Positions 38,801 to 53,321 of a stretch of 64,000 bases of DNA are shown in pieces. The position numbers and the translations under genes were made by a program. Each line of letters opens with the position of its first letter. Position 1 is the stretch's first letter. A model generated the notes under the pieces. That model was given only the letters and a program-made list of their open reading frames with translations, did no database searches and had not been told where the DNA came from. The stretch comes from Dirofilaria immitis (lineage: Eukaryota; Nematoda; Chromadorea; Rhabditida; Onchocercidae): NCBI GenBank assembly GCA_024305405.1, contig JAKNDB010000098.1:930001-994000 (forward strand), written 5' to 3'.

Positions 38801-41800
38801 ATACTGAAATTGATGCGTTTCGTGAATCGGTACGTTCAAAAGAAGAGCTTATAATGAAAATTTATGGTGAGCAGGAAGAAAATGATGTTTCGGACGTACC
38901 GTTTGATGATGGTAGGTTTTTCTCATATCAATTGTCCTTTGTTTTTCTGAATTAATGAATTATTACATAGTTTATAAGAAAATGTATAATATTTTGATAT
39001 TGTTAATATTATACATTACATATGAATTTATTCAAAAATTTGGAATATTTCTATGTTATACATTAGTTCATTTAAGTAGAGTAAACCATGGCTTTCTTGA
39101 AACTGTAAATCATTATGTTATTTAATGGACGTTTTTTTTTCGCTCACTCATTTATTTTATCATTCATGGGCTTTGTTCAAATTCACAGTATCTAAAAGCA
39201 TTCTTCAGTCGATGTGCCAGAAGGGATATTAGTCGACTTTGGTAATAGTCCAACTGATGAAAACGCACAAAGAGTATTTGACGAGGCTGCTGTTAATGAT
39301 GTAACAGAAATGCGAGATCTTGTTATAGGATATCGAAACCAAAATATGTTTTTGAATCAGGAAGTTCTTGGTAAGATTTTTCTTTTCAAATGAACTTTTT
39401 GCCTTCTCAAAATTCACTTTTTTTCTATAATTACCTTTCCTTATTTCAGAACTTCAAAAAATTGTGCAAAGTTTGGAAGACAGAGAACGTCGAATTACCC
39501 GACAAAACTTTGACATTGAAGCTTGCTATTATCAACTTAAAAGTCGATATATTATGGTATTGAATCATTTCAGAGCATCGAAGACTGATAGTAGAGGTTT
39601 GGTATTCGATATTTTTTGATTTTATTAGTCATTCGACTTGTTTTTGTGAATTCTCAGATCATTTATCGATTCGTATCTAAGTTCGTTTATTTTTAATTTT
39701 CACCTGGATAAAATTTTGTTGCAGTTGTTTCATTTTTTTCCCTTTTTTGTGATATTCCCTTTACTGATTACTGATTACTCTGATTAACAATTGCTCTAGG
39801 TACAAAAAATTCCTCACTTTTAGAATGTGGTCATTTTATATAAAAGTGTGGTACCTAATGTTTCACTATTTGTTCAGTGAAATTCAGTTAAAAAAAATTT
39901 TTTAGTTCTGGAACCAGGTGTAATTGAGGCTCTGATCGACGAAACAAATTGGACTGCAAATAAAAGAACATTAAATAACGATAAAGTAGAAAGTGAGTAG
40001 TGAAGATCCTTTTGTTTTGTGGGTATATAGAGATATAAATTGCTTGCAAATTATATTGATTCCCAGTATTTCTTGCTATAAAATTTAGGTGCAGAAAGAT
40101 GTTTTTTTTCTTATTATTTTCATTTAGTAGATAAAATTTTATTTAAACTCATAGCTTATTATCAGCGGAATGTTTTGCAGCACGACTTACGGATTCTCTT
40201 GGATTTTATTTGAATGATGATAGAAAGCGCCATCAAATACAACCTACTGATATGTTTGAAGTTGCTGCTGAATTAAAAAATATAAGTGACAAAATCGTTG
40301 GTCAACAAGAAATGATAAGTTATATAAATTGTTCCCAGCTCTTGCCATAGATTTTAATATCACAAATTTAAAAATTTCTGAATTTATATTTACAAAATTT
40401 TAGTACTTAATATAAAATCAAGATTATTTTCTTTTCAGGAACAAAATCCTCAATATATCGACTGGTTACAAAAATGGGACAGTTTCTTAGTGAATTTTGC
40501 AGTACGTCCTCTAAAACCAACTGCTGAGCTAAAGAATTTGGTGAGAACGGGTGTACCGAAAACATATCGACCAAGAGTGTGGAAAAGGTTTTTTTGTTTC
40601 TACAGATTTCCGTTGCTAATTTTTGTATGCTCGAGATTTGTGATTTGTAAGGGGATCACTGTAATGATAAGAGCAAAATGATTATGCTATCGGACTTGTA
40701 GGAATTACATTATATTAATTGTATTTATTTCTTTTTCTCATATTTATGCCATTTCACCTCAGAATTATAATTCTACTGTGTTTATGGGATTTCGTTATTA
40801 GAAAGATTGTTTCTTAAGTTTGTTTTTATTTAATCACCTTGGATTCTCATTTTTTCAAAATTTAAAACAAATTTGCGATGTTTAGTCTTGTTTCTTTGCG
40901 ATATATGATAAGTTTAACTTGTTAGATACAAATTTGCTTCACAAAGAACTATCAAATATTTTTAAAACTTTGTTTTCTAACGAGACGAATCTTTCAGCCT
41001 TGTTAATTATGTAGTGGGGATGAAAAAGCTGATCTCGGTAATGGTTATTATGAAACACTTCTTCGGAAAGTGAATACTGCTAGTGCTAATACTATCGAAA
41101 ACGATAGTGCTTTGAAACAGGTTTGCATTGCGGCAAATCTGATTTTATAAAAATTTTGCTGCTATAAGTAATTTTTGCTCAATCCAAAACTTCTGATGCA
41201 TTCTGATTTGCAATCTTTTTTGATATTTTACGTGAAAAAATAATGGATAAAATTGAATATTCTCGATTGGCATTATTATAGATAGATTTGGATTTGGCTC
41301 GAACTTTACCCACAAACAGGTTTTTGATGAACCAACATCAGAAAAAATTGTTGTCCTACGTCGCGTGCTCTGTGCTTATCGTTTTCATAATAAATCTGTT
41401 GGATACTGTCAGGTACTTTAGTATATTACAGTAGTTTTGATATTGTTTTTCATCTTTCCATTTTTTTTTCTAATCTTGTTATTGCAGCCGGTTTCCTTCT
41501 CTAGTTTTTTATCTCGAAGGGCGTTGAATTAAAAAAAAAAAAGAAAAAACTATCGTTGATTCCGTCCTAATTTGAAATTTGATTAATAATTGAGTCGATC
41601 AAATCAAGGATACTAGAAATAGCTCACTTGTCTCTTTTATTTTTACGTATATGGTCACAAATTATTGAATTTGATAAAGCAGTTTTGAAGTACCAATTTT
41701 TTCCAAATTTCAGGGATTAAATCGTCTGGCTGCCATTGCTTTATTGTTTCTTGAAGAATCTGACGCTTTTTGGTTTTTGGTAGCTTGCATTGAGCATCTT

Positions 41801-43200
41801 CAACCCACTGCATACTATACTTCTACCTTACTTTGTGCGGTTGCTGACCAAAAGGTATTATTTTTCCTTGCCTGCTAATTGTCCATTTCAAGTTTGATTT
41901 TTAAATAAGGACTAAGTTCAAGCATGCATTTATTATTATATGTCATTAAAATGTTTGAATTAATGAATATTGTAACTACTAGGTGATTTGCGCTTTTCAT
42001 CAGCGATACTTTTTACGATATTTATGAAGTATTGAAGTGAGTCAATTTAAGAATGGAGTAATTAGAGATATATAAACTTACGTACTTTCATATATTATTT
42101 CAGTAAACTCTATTTATATTTTAGGTGTTACGTGATCTGGTCAGTGAGAAACTTCCAAAACTATCATCTCATTTACGTAAATTTGAAGTTGATCTCTCAG
42201 CTTTCACTCTTAGTTGGTTTCTTACGTGTTTTGTTGACGTATTTCCACATACTATTTATTTAAATTTGTTCGACGTTTTCCTCTATGAAGGAAATAAGGT
42301 GAATACGATTTCTAATAAGATAAAAAATTTTATATTTCATTTTGAAGCTTGGATAAATCTTTCGAAATATTTAACAAGTTAGGAATCTTTGTTTTGTTCT
42401 AACTATTTATTCTGGTCTTATTCGGGATTCTTATATCAGAAATCATCGCTGATACTTTTTTCTTGGAAATTTAGCAGAGATCTGTGGAAGTGATGCAAAA
42501 TATAGAATTTTGACTTATGGAAATACGAAATTTTTTGTTAAATTTTGCCTAATTCATCTACAGGTTCTTTTTCGATTTGCTCTTGGAGTACTGAAACTTG
42601 CCGAGGCCTCAGTGTTGGAATGTAAATCTGTTGGAGCCGTGCATGCATCACTGAGTAGGATAGCACAATATGTTCCCAATTTCAAGACATTAGCACAGGT
42701 ACGCTGTATCATCTAGGTAGAGAACTGATATTTTCATTGAGGACTGGATTTATAATAATTATCTCATTATGTAAAAATGATAATTTTTAGTGATAAGTTA
42801 GAAATCAGTGTAATATATAATCTTTTGTTTCAGAGCTTACTTAATCTGTTTTGTTCTGACACCACTATACAGATTCACTTCGTGAAGCGGAATAAATCAT
42901 TATACAAATTATATGATGTACATTTTTAATTTCAGATTGCTTTTAATGATTTGAATCCTTTTCCACAAAAAGGAATAGAAATGAAACGGCAATTTTATCT
43001 TAGCCAACTAACAGTAAGTTACAGTTTTTCTAGACTACATATAAGTAAATTAAGAATTTTTTCTTGCTTTGCAACATAAACATTGTTCATTAAAATCTGA
43101 AATGAGATTAATAATTGAAAATGCTATTTATATCGATGTGTTATTGAATGAAAACTGAAAAGTTCATTGTATTGTAAAAAAATTTTAGGCCTCGCAATAA
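35826..43200 (+). CDS. tbc-2: TBC1D2/Armus-type RabGAP (PH, coiled coil, TBC)
   Basis: GTPase-activating protein expected to act on endosomal Rabs. Twenty-one exons as read: 35826-35897, 36325-36503, 36770-36896, 37272-37424, 37581-37782, 38094-38136, 38338-38465, 38559-38693, 38772-38911, 39209-39370, 39450-39596, 39906-39992, 40181-40296, 40439-40587, 40998-41120, 41282-41412, 41714-41854, 42125-42298, 42564-42698, 42936-43013, 43189-43200; ~878 residues. PH domain residues ~18-125, from RLAGYINR to VQWLQQLQSNRRR; acidic linker; Glu/Lys-rich coiled coil ~250-510; TBC domain from LVRTGVPKTYRPRVWK to AFNDLNPF. The catalytic Arg (IDLDLART) and Gln (VGYCQGLNRLAAIA) fingers are both present. Three single-base breaks: A run 37625-37628, G run 41016-41019, A run 41314-41316. 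The donor after 40296 is weak. The TAA stop lies inside an AATAAA. Confidence 0.9.
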
Positions 43201-45852
43201 AGTGGCATGCAGCTGATGATTTTCATAAAAAATTACTTGAGAAGCAAGTTGCATCTCTGTGTTCCTGTATTGATTAAGAATATTTTTGCAGAATGCGTTT
43301 TGAATGTTTTGTTATGTGCTTATTGGTTTCAAGTGTTTTTTTTCACTTTTTGGTTTTAAACCACACTTATATCGTTTGTTGCCTTCAATCATTTTACGTA
43401 TCATTCCACCTCTTATTGTTTAGTAATTTTCGATAAATATTTTTCCATGGAATCATTTTAGGAATAAGAAAATTTTTAATTTGAAAATTTTATGAATGTT
43501 TATTTCTGTAATTTTTCATAAATCATCTCCCATACATGTGATTATTTTTAGTATTGCGAAAGTTATTATCTCTCTTGATGATCAAAAGCTTTCTTTTCAA
43601 ATTTCCAGAAACATTCTATGTAAATTTCGGTGCCTTCTGATTGTTGTTTTTATTCAATTCAGTTTTTTCTATACGTATTAAAACCCGATCATGCCTTATT
43701 TGTAGCATTTATTGTGATATGTTTACTATTTTCAAAAAGGACGTAAATGTTTCAATTAATTTGTTATGCGTCTGAAAAATCAGTATGATTTTCCTTATAT
43801 ATATTTCTATTTATCTTATCTGAAAATATACTTCTTTTTGTTTAACATTATACGCGCTATGCATATATTTTATTTTAAACTGCGCGACTAGTATAGATGT
43901 TCTCTTGAGTATAAATGAATAATGAATAATTAGAAAGATTATTTTATAAATTATTACAAATTATAGAATTTTTTGTAAAATAAGTTAAATTTTACTATTC
44001 TTTTAAAGTCAAAAAGTTAAATTTTTCCCTTTCCAGGAATTTCCTAATTTTTCTCTGCTTATTTTCATAAATTTACTTATGTAATGTTAGATGCAAAAGA
44101 TTTTATTTCATCAAATATATTTAAAAGAATAGTAAACAACTTTTTTAATTTTAGATTTTAATTTCAAAATGCATTTTTTTCAAAATGCTAAAATCTAATG
44201 AACATTATTATATATGCATTTCTAAAATATTCCGAAAATGTTAAATACAAATAATCATTTGAATACTTGATGTGCAGTTATGTGAACATTTGAGGAAAAT
44301 GAATAATTTTAATCAGTATAAGTGATTACATTATCTATCATGACGAATAATTTAAAATTTGAATGAAAATCAAGAGATTGTACTCATAAATTTGTTTAAT
44401 AATTGGATAAATTGCGAGTAAGTTAAATTAAATAACCGCAAGGAAATATGCTAAAATTAATATCAATCAAGTTAATTGATAACAAACTTTTCTTTTACCT
44501 CCTATCCTATAATGGAAGCGAATTTTTTTCATTTGATGAAAAAGATCTTAGTTTTTTATTAAATTCAAAAAAATCGCATTAAATACTATCATTTCATGCT
44601 GATTTTTGTAATTTTGAGCAAAATTTAATTTCTAAAATATATTTTTTTTGTACAATTCTTAAACTATTATTGTTTAAATCATTTTATAAGATATTCAAAA
44701 ACCATTTTTCTTGCATAAAATGGAAATTTTGAAAAATTTTTTTGTTTCATATATTTTCTATTCCGATATTAGCTGATAAAGATGTTACAAATATTTTGTA
44801 CAAAAACAATTTTGTAAAATTTTTATTTTAGTGTAGAAATTTAGTTTATAAGTTATAGAATTGAAGCTGATAAAGTGATAAATCAAAAATGATTTTTTAA
44901 AGATTGATTATCTTCGAGATATCATTAAATTATCCAAAATTAAATTTTTTATAATATATCTATTCTTGACTAAACTAAAAGATATTCATTGTACGAATTG
45001 TCATCGATATCCGTCATAAAATTGAAAGTAAATTGAAAGAGACGACGCCTCAACGACAATTGAATTAACGGAGTAATGAAGCGCATCTAACTCAATTGGA
45101 AAGTGAATCTCGAAGTTAAATTTTATTTGAAGTATATGTAATTCGGCCAGTGACAGCAATACAAACTCAATCAGATAACTGAATCAACTTAGACCACGAA
45201 TGAAGTAATGAACTTGATATGATGAAGGAGGAGTTAAGGTTTGAAGCTCATTTAAGGCTTCCTAATCTTTCTAAATTTAAATTTAACCTGAGTATTTTAG
45301 AAATGCCTTCTTAAATTTATGCATGAATGTGAAAAGACCTATTTCGAATTTTATTTGCTAAAATGAAAACAAGAATTAAAAACTTTGTTTTTTCTTTTGG
45401 CAAGTTTATTTTCTAATATTATTATTATTGTTTTAATGATATGCTAGAAAATAAATCTAAGTGAAAGTTAAATTTCTTTTTTGCATGAATTTTGTAATTC
45501 AATAAGATAGCAATTAGAAGGATAACTATAGGGATGATAAAAGTTATCCTAAAAACGTAAATTGTTTAAAAATAATTGAAGATAATGATTTTGAAATCTT
45601 ATGATAATTCTTTTATGTGAGTTAACAAAAATTTTTCGATATTGATACAATCAGTAAAGATAATTTGAAAATATTATTGAAATTTAACTTTCAATAATTT
45701 TTGAATGGAAAAAGATCTATATTCTGATATTTGTATATTGAGAAGGGAAATTGATATATTTCGATATTTGCATTTCTTCGCATTTTGATAATGCAAATGA
45801 AATCTTTTTCTTTTATCGAAAAATTTGTCTTGAATTTTTAGATTCTAAAAAC
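43201..45852. other. Intergenic region, TBC-2 to homeobox gene
   Basis: No exon supported. The region is very AT-rich with short poorly composed open frames. It is the likely location of homeobox control elements, but I can point to no specific site. Confidence 0.6.
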
Positions 45853-48800
45853 ATGATGTTTCCTGGTTACGCATTTAATGCTGCAGCATCTTCTACAACT
45901 TGGTCAGCATTATTATCATCATCATTTCAACCGATACCATCATATAATCTTAATCGAAATAATTCAGGTAAACAAAAGAAACTTTTTAATCTTCTTGAAT
46001 TTCAAATAAACATATTAAAATAATCGAATCGACTTAAATATTTACTCAAATTTTGCAATCTATTCAATATTGATCAATTCTCGATCATATTTATTGATGA
46101 AATAATAATTTTTCAACTTTTTTTAAACTTCAGTAATAAATATAATTAATGGAATTTAAATGATATGAAATATATGCATTACATTAAATAGTATTTATTT
46201 AATAGAAAAACTAATATTGATTTATTAAATTATTGTCTTGATATATTTAATATTAAAGGTCATAAAAAAAAAAAATTAGGTCAATGTAGAAAATAAACAA
46301 TTATTTGAGATATAATTTAAAATTTCATAAATTTTAATTTTATATTTAAATTTTAAAAATTTTCTAAATATTTACAATGCATCTTCGCTAAAATTTCTTC
46401 CATTTTTTCTCAAAATTATTTTCTATTTCCATCAAACTTTCATATTTTATGAACTGTTTGTTTTGAACTTATTTTTTTACATAAAAATTTTTAGATCTTG
46501 ATTATGCCGCAAATACTCGAAAATTTTATGAACAAAACTATCGTGCCTTTTCGATACCATATTCCAGTGATAGTATCGATGATCGAAGTAAACGAAAGCA
46601 GCGTCGTAATCGAACAACATTCAATCAGCAACAAGTTAGACTTTTATCAAAATTCGAAATATTTAATGATAATCTTAAAAACAATTTAAATGCTCTTTAA
46701 AATTGTAAAAGAATAAAGTTTTGATTATTACTAAAAAAAAAAAAACAAAATGTTATAAAATTTATTTCTTTTTGATAAGTTAATGATAATGTAAATAATG
46801 ATAATGATTGCAAAAAAGTCTTGGGTGGATAAAGTTTGTTTTGGGAAAAACAAACTCTTTTAGATCAAATATTTGGATTTTTTAAAATTTTAATTTAAAT
46901 TAAACTTTTTTCCCGATAAAAATATTAATGCTTGTAAATGTAATGCGTTTAATGTTAATGATAATATAATGATAAAATGTATAGAAAATAAATTACATTA
47001 CAATTTTAATGGGATTTGTTGATTTGTATCATTCTTTTTCTTTTATGAAAAAGTTTAATTTAAATTCAATTTATAAATCATTTTATTATTTGACATTAAA
47101 AATCTAAAAAATAAAATCTAAAAGTTATAAAGTAGAAAGCAGAAATAGTCGCTTGTGTTTTATGCAAAATGAAACAAAGAATAATTTTATTGATAATAGT
47201 ATTATTCGTGGTATAAATATTATCAATTACATAAATAAATAAATAATTATACAAGTTTGATACTCTTCTTATCAATCATCTAACATCCATCTTGCATTGT
47301 TCTCATATATTCTATTCCTTTCATTTATATTAAATGATTTGATAGTTTTATGAATTCTTGAGCAATTTTTGAATAAGATTATTTAAAGTTTCACTGTCAG
47401 ACAATTCGGATAATTAAATAGGAACTTTAAATCGAGATCTTATTTTGGACCAAAAATGACAAGATAAGAAATAAGTCGAGAAAGAAGGGATTATATTAAG
47501 TTGATGCAATTTTGTCTTCATGAAGGCGAACGAAATGCGACAAAATAAACTAATTTTATCATGACTGGATCGAGCAATTCAATTTGGCTCATCCTGAACA
47601 AAATTTAATTATGTATTCCGAAAATTCTTTAAATGAATTTGCGATCCTTCATTGAAAGAAGTTTTTCCTAATTCTTTCAATCATTTTACAACTGGAAAAT
47701 CTTTTCAAAAATTATTTTTTTCTTCTTTTTTGGCTCATAGCTAAAAATGAATTAAATAAAACTAATTTTTTCAATCTCTGAAATGCATCAGTTTAATGTT
47801 TTCAAATAATCGTTTCATACTAGAAATTTGAATGTAAGGAAATAGAACTTTATATAGTGATATAAGTGATAAAATAGTCTCTGAAAAGAAAAACAATAGG
47901 TTAAAACTTCAAGATCTCTAACTTCTGTAACTTGACAAATATTGAATATCTACATAAAGCATCAATATACATTTATATACTTAACAGTTACTATATTATT
48001 ACGATTTAAAAGTATAATTTTGAATAGTAGTATGAAACAATATGATTATCAGAAAGATTATATATATATTAATCATAATTATATTTATCATATTTCATAG
48101 TAATATCATAATTCTTAAAATTTAAAAAAAAAGATATTCAAAAAGTTCCAATCAAAGCAAAAAAAGTAATAATAGTAAATTTATTTTAGCAATTTCAAAA
48201 TATAATGTTGAAAATATGATAATTAATAAATAGCAGGCATTATTATAATTAATTGTGCCAAAAAAATATTTAATTAAAAAATGAGTAATAAATTTAATTG
48301 AATCAACAATAGTATAAATTTCATTCCAAATTAGTTAGTTTACTTTGGTGTTTGATCTATTTATAGGAAGTTGTATATTTTAAACATTATGTTTTAAAGA
48401 TCAAAACAATATACTTTCCGTAAATATATAATTCGTATTTTTAAATTATATCTCATCCTAATTTGCCCACTATTCATATAAATGTTTAATATTTTCATCG
48501 AATCTCTCTAATATTTCAACTTTTTCGAAAATATTTGTTTTCAGTTAAACGAACTTGAAGCAGCTTTTCGCAAATCGCACTATCCTGATGTGTTCGCACG
48601 CGAAGAGCTTGCTACAAAAATAAATTTACCTGAAGCCAGAGTACAGGTAAATGAAAATCGTTGTTTTTTTCTACTGAATATGAAAAAATTGAATCAAGAT
48701 AATTGTTTTGAAAATTTAAGTATGATAAGAAATTAGTCTGATGAATGTATAAAATATTAAAATAAATTTTATTCAGGTATGGTTTCAAAATCGTCGAGCG

Positions 48801-48971
48801 AAATGGCGAAAAACAGAGCGTGATGATCAGAAATTGGATCAGTGCAATAATCAACATGAAAATGCTGTATCTAATGAATCAGATTTAATTCCATTACAAA
48901 CTTCACCACCCACATCATTGTCAACAGCTTTAAGTCAATTTTGCTCCATCAGAATATTAACACGACCATAG
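45853..48971 (+). CDS. Paired-like (PRD-class, Q50) homeodomain transcription factor
   Basis: Nuclear DNA-binding regulator. Exons as read: 45853-45967, 46495-46634, 48545-48646, 48777-48971; 183 residues, intact frame. An acceptor (tttttag, AG at 45840-45841) lies just before the double ATG (45853, 45856), so either may start. The homeodomain spans residues ~72-131, from [13 protein letters not shown] through [20 protein letters not shown] to [14 protein letters not shown], with Gln at position 50 and Asn at 51. One intron splits the helix 3 segment at VQ/VWFQ, the place typical of paired-like genes. By memory of the family, KQRRNRTTF and WRKTER are closest to Drgx (Prrxl1), while SHYPDVF and LPEARVQV also fit Rax or UNC-42-like proteins; I do not assign an orthologue. 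No paired domain and no OAR motif. AATAAA at 48992. Confidence 0.88.
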
Positions 48972-50794
48972 TTCTAATTTAAATTTTATTTAATAAATTA
49001 GAATTCAAATTATTCATAAATTCTTAATGTGCATATCATATAGCTAAATACATTGAAAATTATCAATATCATCTGTTATTAATAATATTCTCAAGAATCT
49101 CTGATATGACGGCATATAAACATAAGCGCTGATGTTATGATATGATAAATCTGTTATAAATTCGTATAATTATTGTATCGCTTTTTTTTCAATCTATTGG
49201 ATTTTGAAAGTATCGTCGCAATGCAAAATCAAAGCATGCATATCTGCTAGAAAATGAAAAGATATTGTTAGCATTATCAAATAATCTAAACAAATAGAGA
49301 TCAATTAAACGAAGCTTTCAACGTATAACAGTGAAAAAAGATCCGAAAGCTACAAAATGATTCATCTAACTTCCGAATATTAATTAAAAAAATACGACAA
49401 TAATTATCAATTAGCCAATTATCATTCATTCACATCCGATAATTTCTGTATGCAAATTAAAGAGATAGGAAGATGAATTAATTATTAGAAATTATTGGGT
49501 AATAAAATTAATTTTTTTTCTTCTATCACATTCATATTTTATTTGCATATTGCTTCCGATGATTAATTGAAATAAATTTTGTCATTTTCTATATATACTA
49601 TATACAAATGTATTTATTACATTTGATAAATTTCAGAAATTAGTTGAAATGAAATGACAGAAAAAAACAAAAGAAAATATACTGCCATGAAACAGAGATG
49701 GTCAAACAAATAGGAAACATAAATAGGAATGAATAAAATTTTAGCTTTAATGAAAAAGCAAAAAAAAAAGATTGGTCGAAAAAAATTCCAGAATCAGCAG
49801 AAGTTCAGGAAGTAAGCATCATCGATGAAAGATTTATTTTCAAAGTATGCGATGAATTCCTTCCAAAACATAATTCATTACCAATTAAGAATCCTTAATA
49901 AAAGAGAAAATGATGAAATATGGATATCACTATCCAGTTAAATTGCCATTTTAACTATCGAGATTTCAAAAAAAAAGGCATCACAAATAACAAAAGCAAT
50001 GAAAATTTGCCGAACTATAAATAATAACTATAATCTTATATTAGAAAACTACAAAAAATGTTTTGAAAATAAAATGGAACAAAATGGAAACTTGAAAAAA
50101 TTTGGAAATAAAAATATCAAAGGGATTTGCTATGATATTAAGAATAATATCAGCCAATAGTTTACAGGAAAATAAAAAATATTTCGAATTTGAGGAATAT
50201 CGGGAAATGCGAGACGATTACATAATTTTGATTTGTTGCTGGAGTAAGTAAGTGAGAACATATCTTTCCATTAACAAAAATATTAAGAGATAAATTTTTA
50301 ATTGGATTAATGAGGAAGGAAAATTCGAATTCAATAAATGATAATCCTGAATTTAAATATTTTGAGAGTGGATAATGAAAACCTGGCAGATCGCTTCTTT
50401 CATTTTCCATTGTCAATCAATTACCTATACAAATCCAATCACCCATAAAATGGTATCGATGAGATCGTTCTCACCGCTGCGGAAACTTATATGAGACAAA
50501 GCGGCCCTTATCCTCAGCGTTAAATTTCCTATTCCCCTATGCACCACTTTGTATGTCTGCATCTCATAATAGCATGATATTTTCATTTCTGCTACTCTTC
50601 TAATCTTCTTTCATTCGGTACATTCTTCATTTCTTACCTATCATCATAATTTTTTGTTACCATATATACATAAACTTCAGTTTGGAAGGAGAAATTTCTA
50701 GGTAGTCGGATTTGCAAAGCTTCTGTCATAGGTACATAGGGTATTGTTATTGTATGTGTATTTCAGTTGCTACAACAATAATAGCAAACAGTGA
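48972..50794. other. Intergenic region upstream of the CHORD gene cluster
   Basis: No gene seen. The segment about 50.43-50.6 kb is noticeably richer in G and C than its surroundings and may be promoter for the downstream cluster. A poly-pyrimidine acceptor (gtgtatttcag, AG at about 50765) lies 29 bases before the CHORD start. Confidence 0.5.
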
Positions 50795-53321
50795 ATGGAA
50801 GAGAAGAAGCTACTTTATTGCTACAATAAAGGATGCGGTACAAAGTTTGATCCTGATGACAATAAGGATGGTAAGTATCTGTCTGTCTCTTCCCTTTTCT
50901 TTCTTTTTGTATTTTCAGTCTTGAATTTTATTAGTTTAATTCGTTACTATTATGAACATAAATTATTATTAAATGACTGTATTGCTTATATTCTCTTACT
51001 AGTAATGTGTATCTGATGTATTACGTCACTGTAATTATTTTGGATTTTACGAAGTATTAATACATGCATAAATGTATTTCAAAATTTAACTATTTTACTC
51101 TCTATCTAACTCACAATCTTCAACAGTTAATTTACTTATCTTACTTCACTATTCTTTTACTCTCGCATTAAGTGTTCTTCTCTTCATTATATATATACGA
51201 AAAAGTCAACAACAGTGTAAATATTCATAATATAACACTTTTTTTTCAGATTCCTGTCTGTATCATCCTGGTGCGCCATACTTCCATGATGCTTATAAAA
51301 TCTGGAGCTGTTGCAATCAGAAAAGCACAGACTTTAGCACATGGTTAAGTCTGAAAGGCTGCACTCGTGGACAACACAATAATCAGAAGACAACTGTAGA
51401 AACGAAACCCGAAAAACTAGAAACAAAGATTAAAACACAAACACCGGAAGAGGTACATTGAAGTAATGTATTTAATAAGGATTTTCGTAGACTGAGATTG
51501 CAAGTGCTGGGAGAACTTCTAAATAGAATTTTGTCATTTTAAATAGGGATGATAACGGTAAAAATTCCTACGATTGGCCACTGTGTTAATATTTTTAAAT
51601 AGTATTGGACCATTTTGTAATGTTGGACGGATTTCGGATATTTGAAGTGGATATGAACCTAGCTTTTACACAGTACAAAAATAACTGACCTGTTGGAACA
51701 AACAAAAAGATTTTTTTTTGAAAGGTGCAGAAACTTTATGGGTCGTGGAATGAAGAAAAATAGCAAATTTTGTCAAAAAATTCGAAGTAATAAATTTTTG
51801 ATTTTCTCGCAATTTCAGTTAATTGGTCGAAATTATGTAATTTGAGTAGCTTTTTATTTCAGTTTATTATGATATATGCATTTCAAAACACTGGAGAGAT
51901 TTTTCAAAATGTTCAGGACGACGCTAGAGTGCTTAGCAGAATATTTATTAGATTTTGCTTGGGAGGTTATGAATACTACACAGAAAAATATTACTTTTTA
52001 AGGAGATTTTTGTTGCAATCTATTCAATTATTTAGTCATATTTGCATGTTTCTCTACTTTTAAGCGAGATCTTTCAAAATTAGGTTCGTATAAAAAGAAT
52101 TCCTTTCCTTCAATGTGTGTTTAGAAATCTAGATGTTATAATTTATTTGCAGTATATTTCATCTCAGGTAATTATTTGGAATGGTTTAAATAAACCTGCA
52201 GCTAGACACAATTCTTTGGAAATAATGAGAGCGATAAAATCTGAAGTAACTGACGGCGCTTTAAAAGCTATTGAGCGATTCAAGTCAGAAATAAAGGAAG
52301 AAACTGAATCAGATGTTCATATTGGTGTATCATGTAAAAATCCTGGTTGCGAAAAGGTTTGTTTGATAAATAATATATTTCAGAATAGCTATTTTCTCTT
52401 TATTCTTCATTTCCATTATATTTTTCAAGAAGATAAATTTATTACTTTTTATCAGCCAAAAGCTAGTTTGAAATATTTGGTACCATTCATCCTGCTTTAT
52501 TAAGTGAAACAAGAAAATTCATAAAATGTATTGTTCTTATCTATCGAGAGTAGCAGATGATTGAAATGAATTTTTAGATTTATGAAGGTGAAAAAGCAAG
52601 AATGAAAAGTGTATGTATCACAGTGGCGTAGCTATATTTCATGAAGGAATGAAATATTGGTCATGTTGTGAGAAGAAAACTTCCGATTTCAGCGTATTTC
52701 TTGGACAGAAAGGCTGCACCGTAGGGGACCATTGTTGGACGAAAGTAAGAGATATATACAAATTATTTATTTATATTTCATGAAGTTTCTTTTCTTGATA
52801 GTAGAAGTTCCTGCTGGAATATTTAGGCAAGAAAGCATGTAATGTATTATTTACGTATTCAGGCAGAACGAGTTGATAAAATTCGTGAAGACTGGTTTAG
52901 CGGAGGTGGCTCGATTCATTTAAATGTTTATTGTAAGGAGCCATGCCGGAATCATGCAAGGTGGAAAGCAATGGCCTTATATTGCAAATAAAAATCGTAC
53001 ATGGTTTCGGTGCAAAGGAGACGCAACTAAATTATGAACTTTTTGGTAGAATCGATGTAGATGCATCGAAAGTAACTTTTTCTATTTGCTATCCATTTTT
53101 TTATCAATTTTTTTCTCTGGGACTTAGTTATTTAATAAAAACCGAAAACTTTTTTATAAACTCAATTTTTTAAAAGAAATCAATAAATTCATTTTTGTCT
53201 TTTGCAGGTAATAATTGGTGAAAGAAAATTAGAATTAATATTAAAACAGGAAGATATAGCAAGTTGGCCACGGCTGACATATGATCCAAAAAGCGTTGAA
53301 GCAGAGATGGAGACTAATTGA
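50795..53321 (+). CDS. chp-1: CHORD-CS domain HSP90 co-chaperone (CHORDC1/Morgana)
   Basis: Zinc-binding co-chaperone that binds HSP90; cytosolic. Exons as read: 50795-50870, 51250-51452, 52168-52356, 52578-52744, 52863-53071, 53208-53321; 319 residues, close to the 332 of human CHORDC1. CHORD1 (residues ~7-72): [45 protein letters not shown] Lys/Glu/Thr linker follows. CHORD2 (~150-212): [12 protein letters not shown], a YHSG segment, [29 protein letters not shown]. The CS (p23-like) domain fills residues ~230-310, ending SWPRLTYDP. All Cys/His zinc ligands are present once two single-base breaks are allowed for (AA at 52601-52602, which separates the CHORD2 halves, and GG at 52937-52938 at the start of the CS domain). 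First gene of a probable operon. Confidence 0.92.

Noticed and set aside
39187..39208. Apparent frame break at the start of TBC-2 exon 10
   Set aside because: Using the acceptor ttcttcag (AG at 39207-39208), 19 bases further on, keeps the frame open with no missing base.
50680..50702. Possible heat-shock element (ggaaggagaaatttct) upstream of the CHORD gene
   Set aside because: Only one correctly spaced GAA/TTC pair; such pairs are common by chance in AT-rich DNA.
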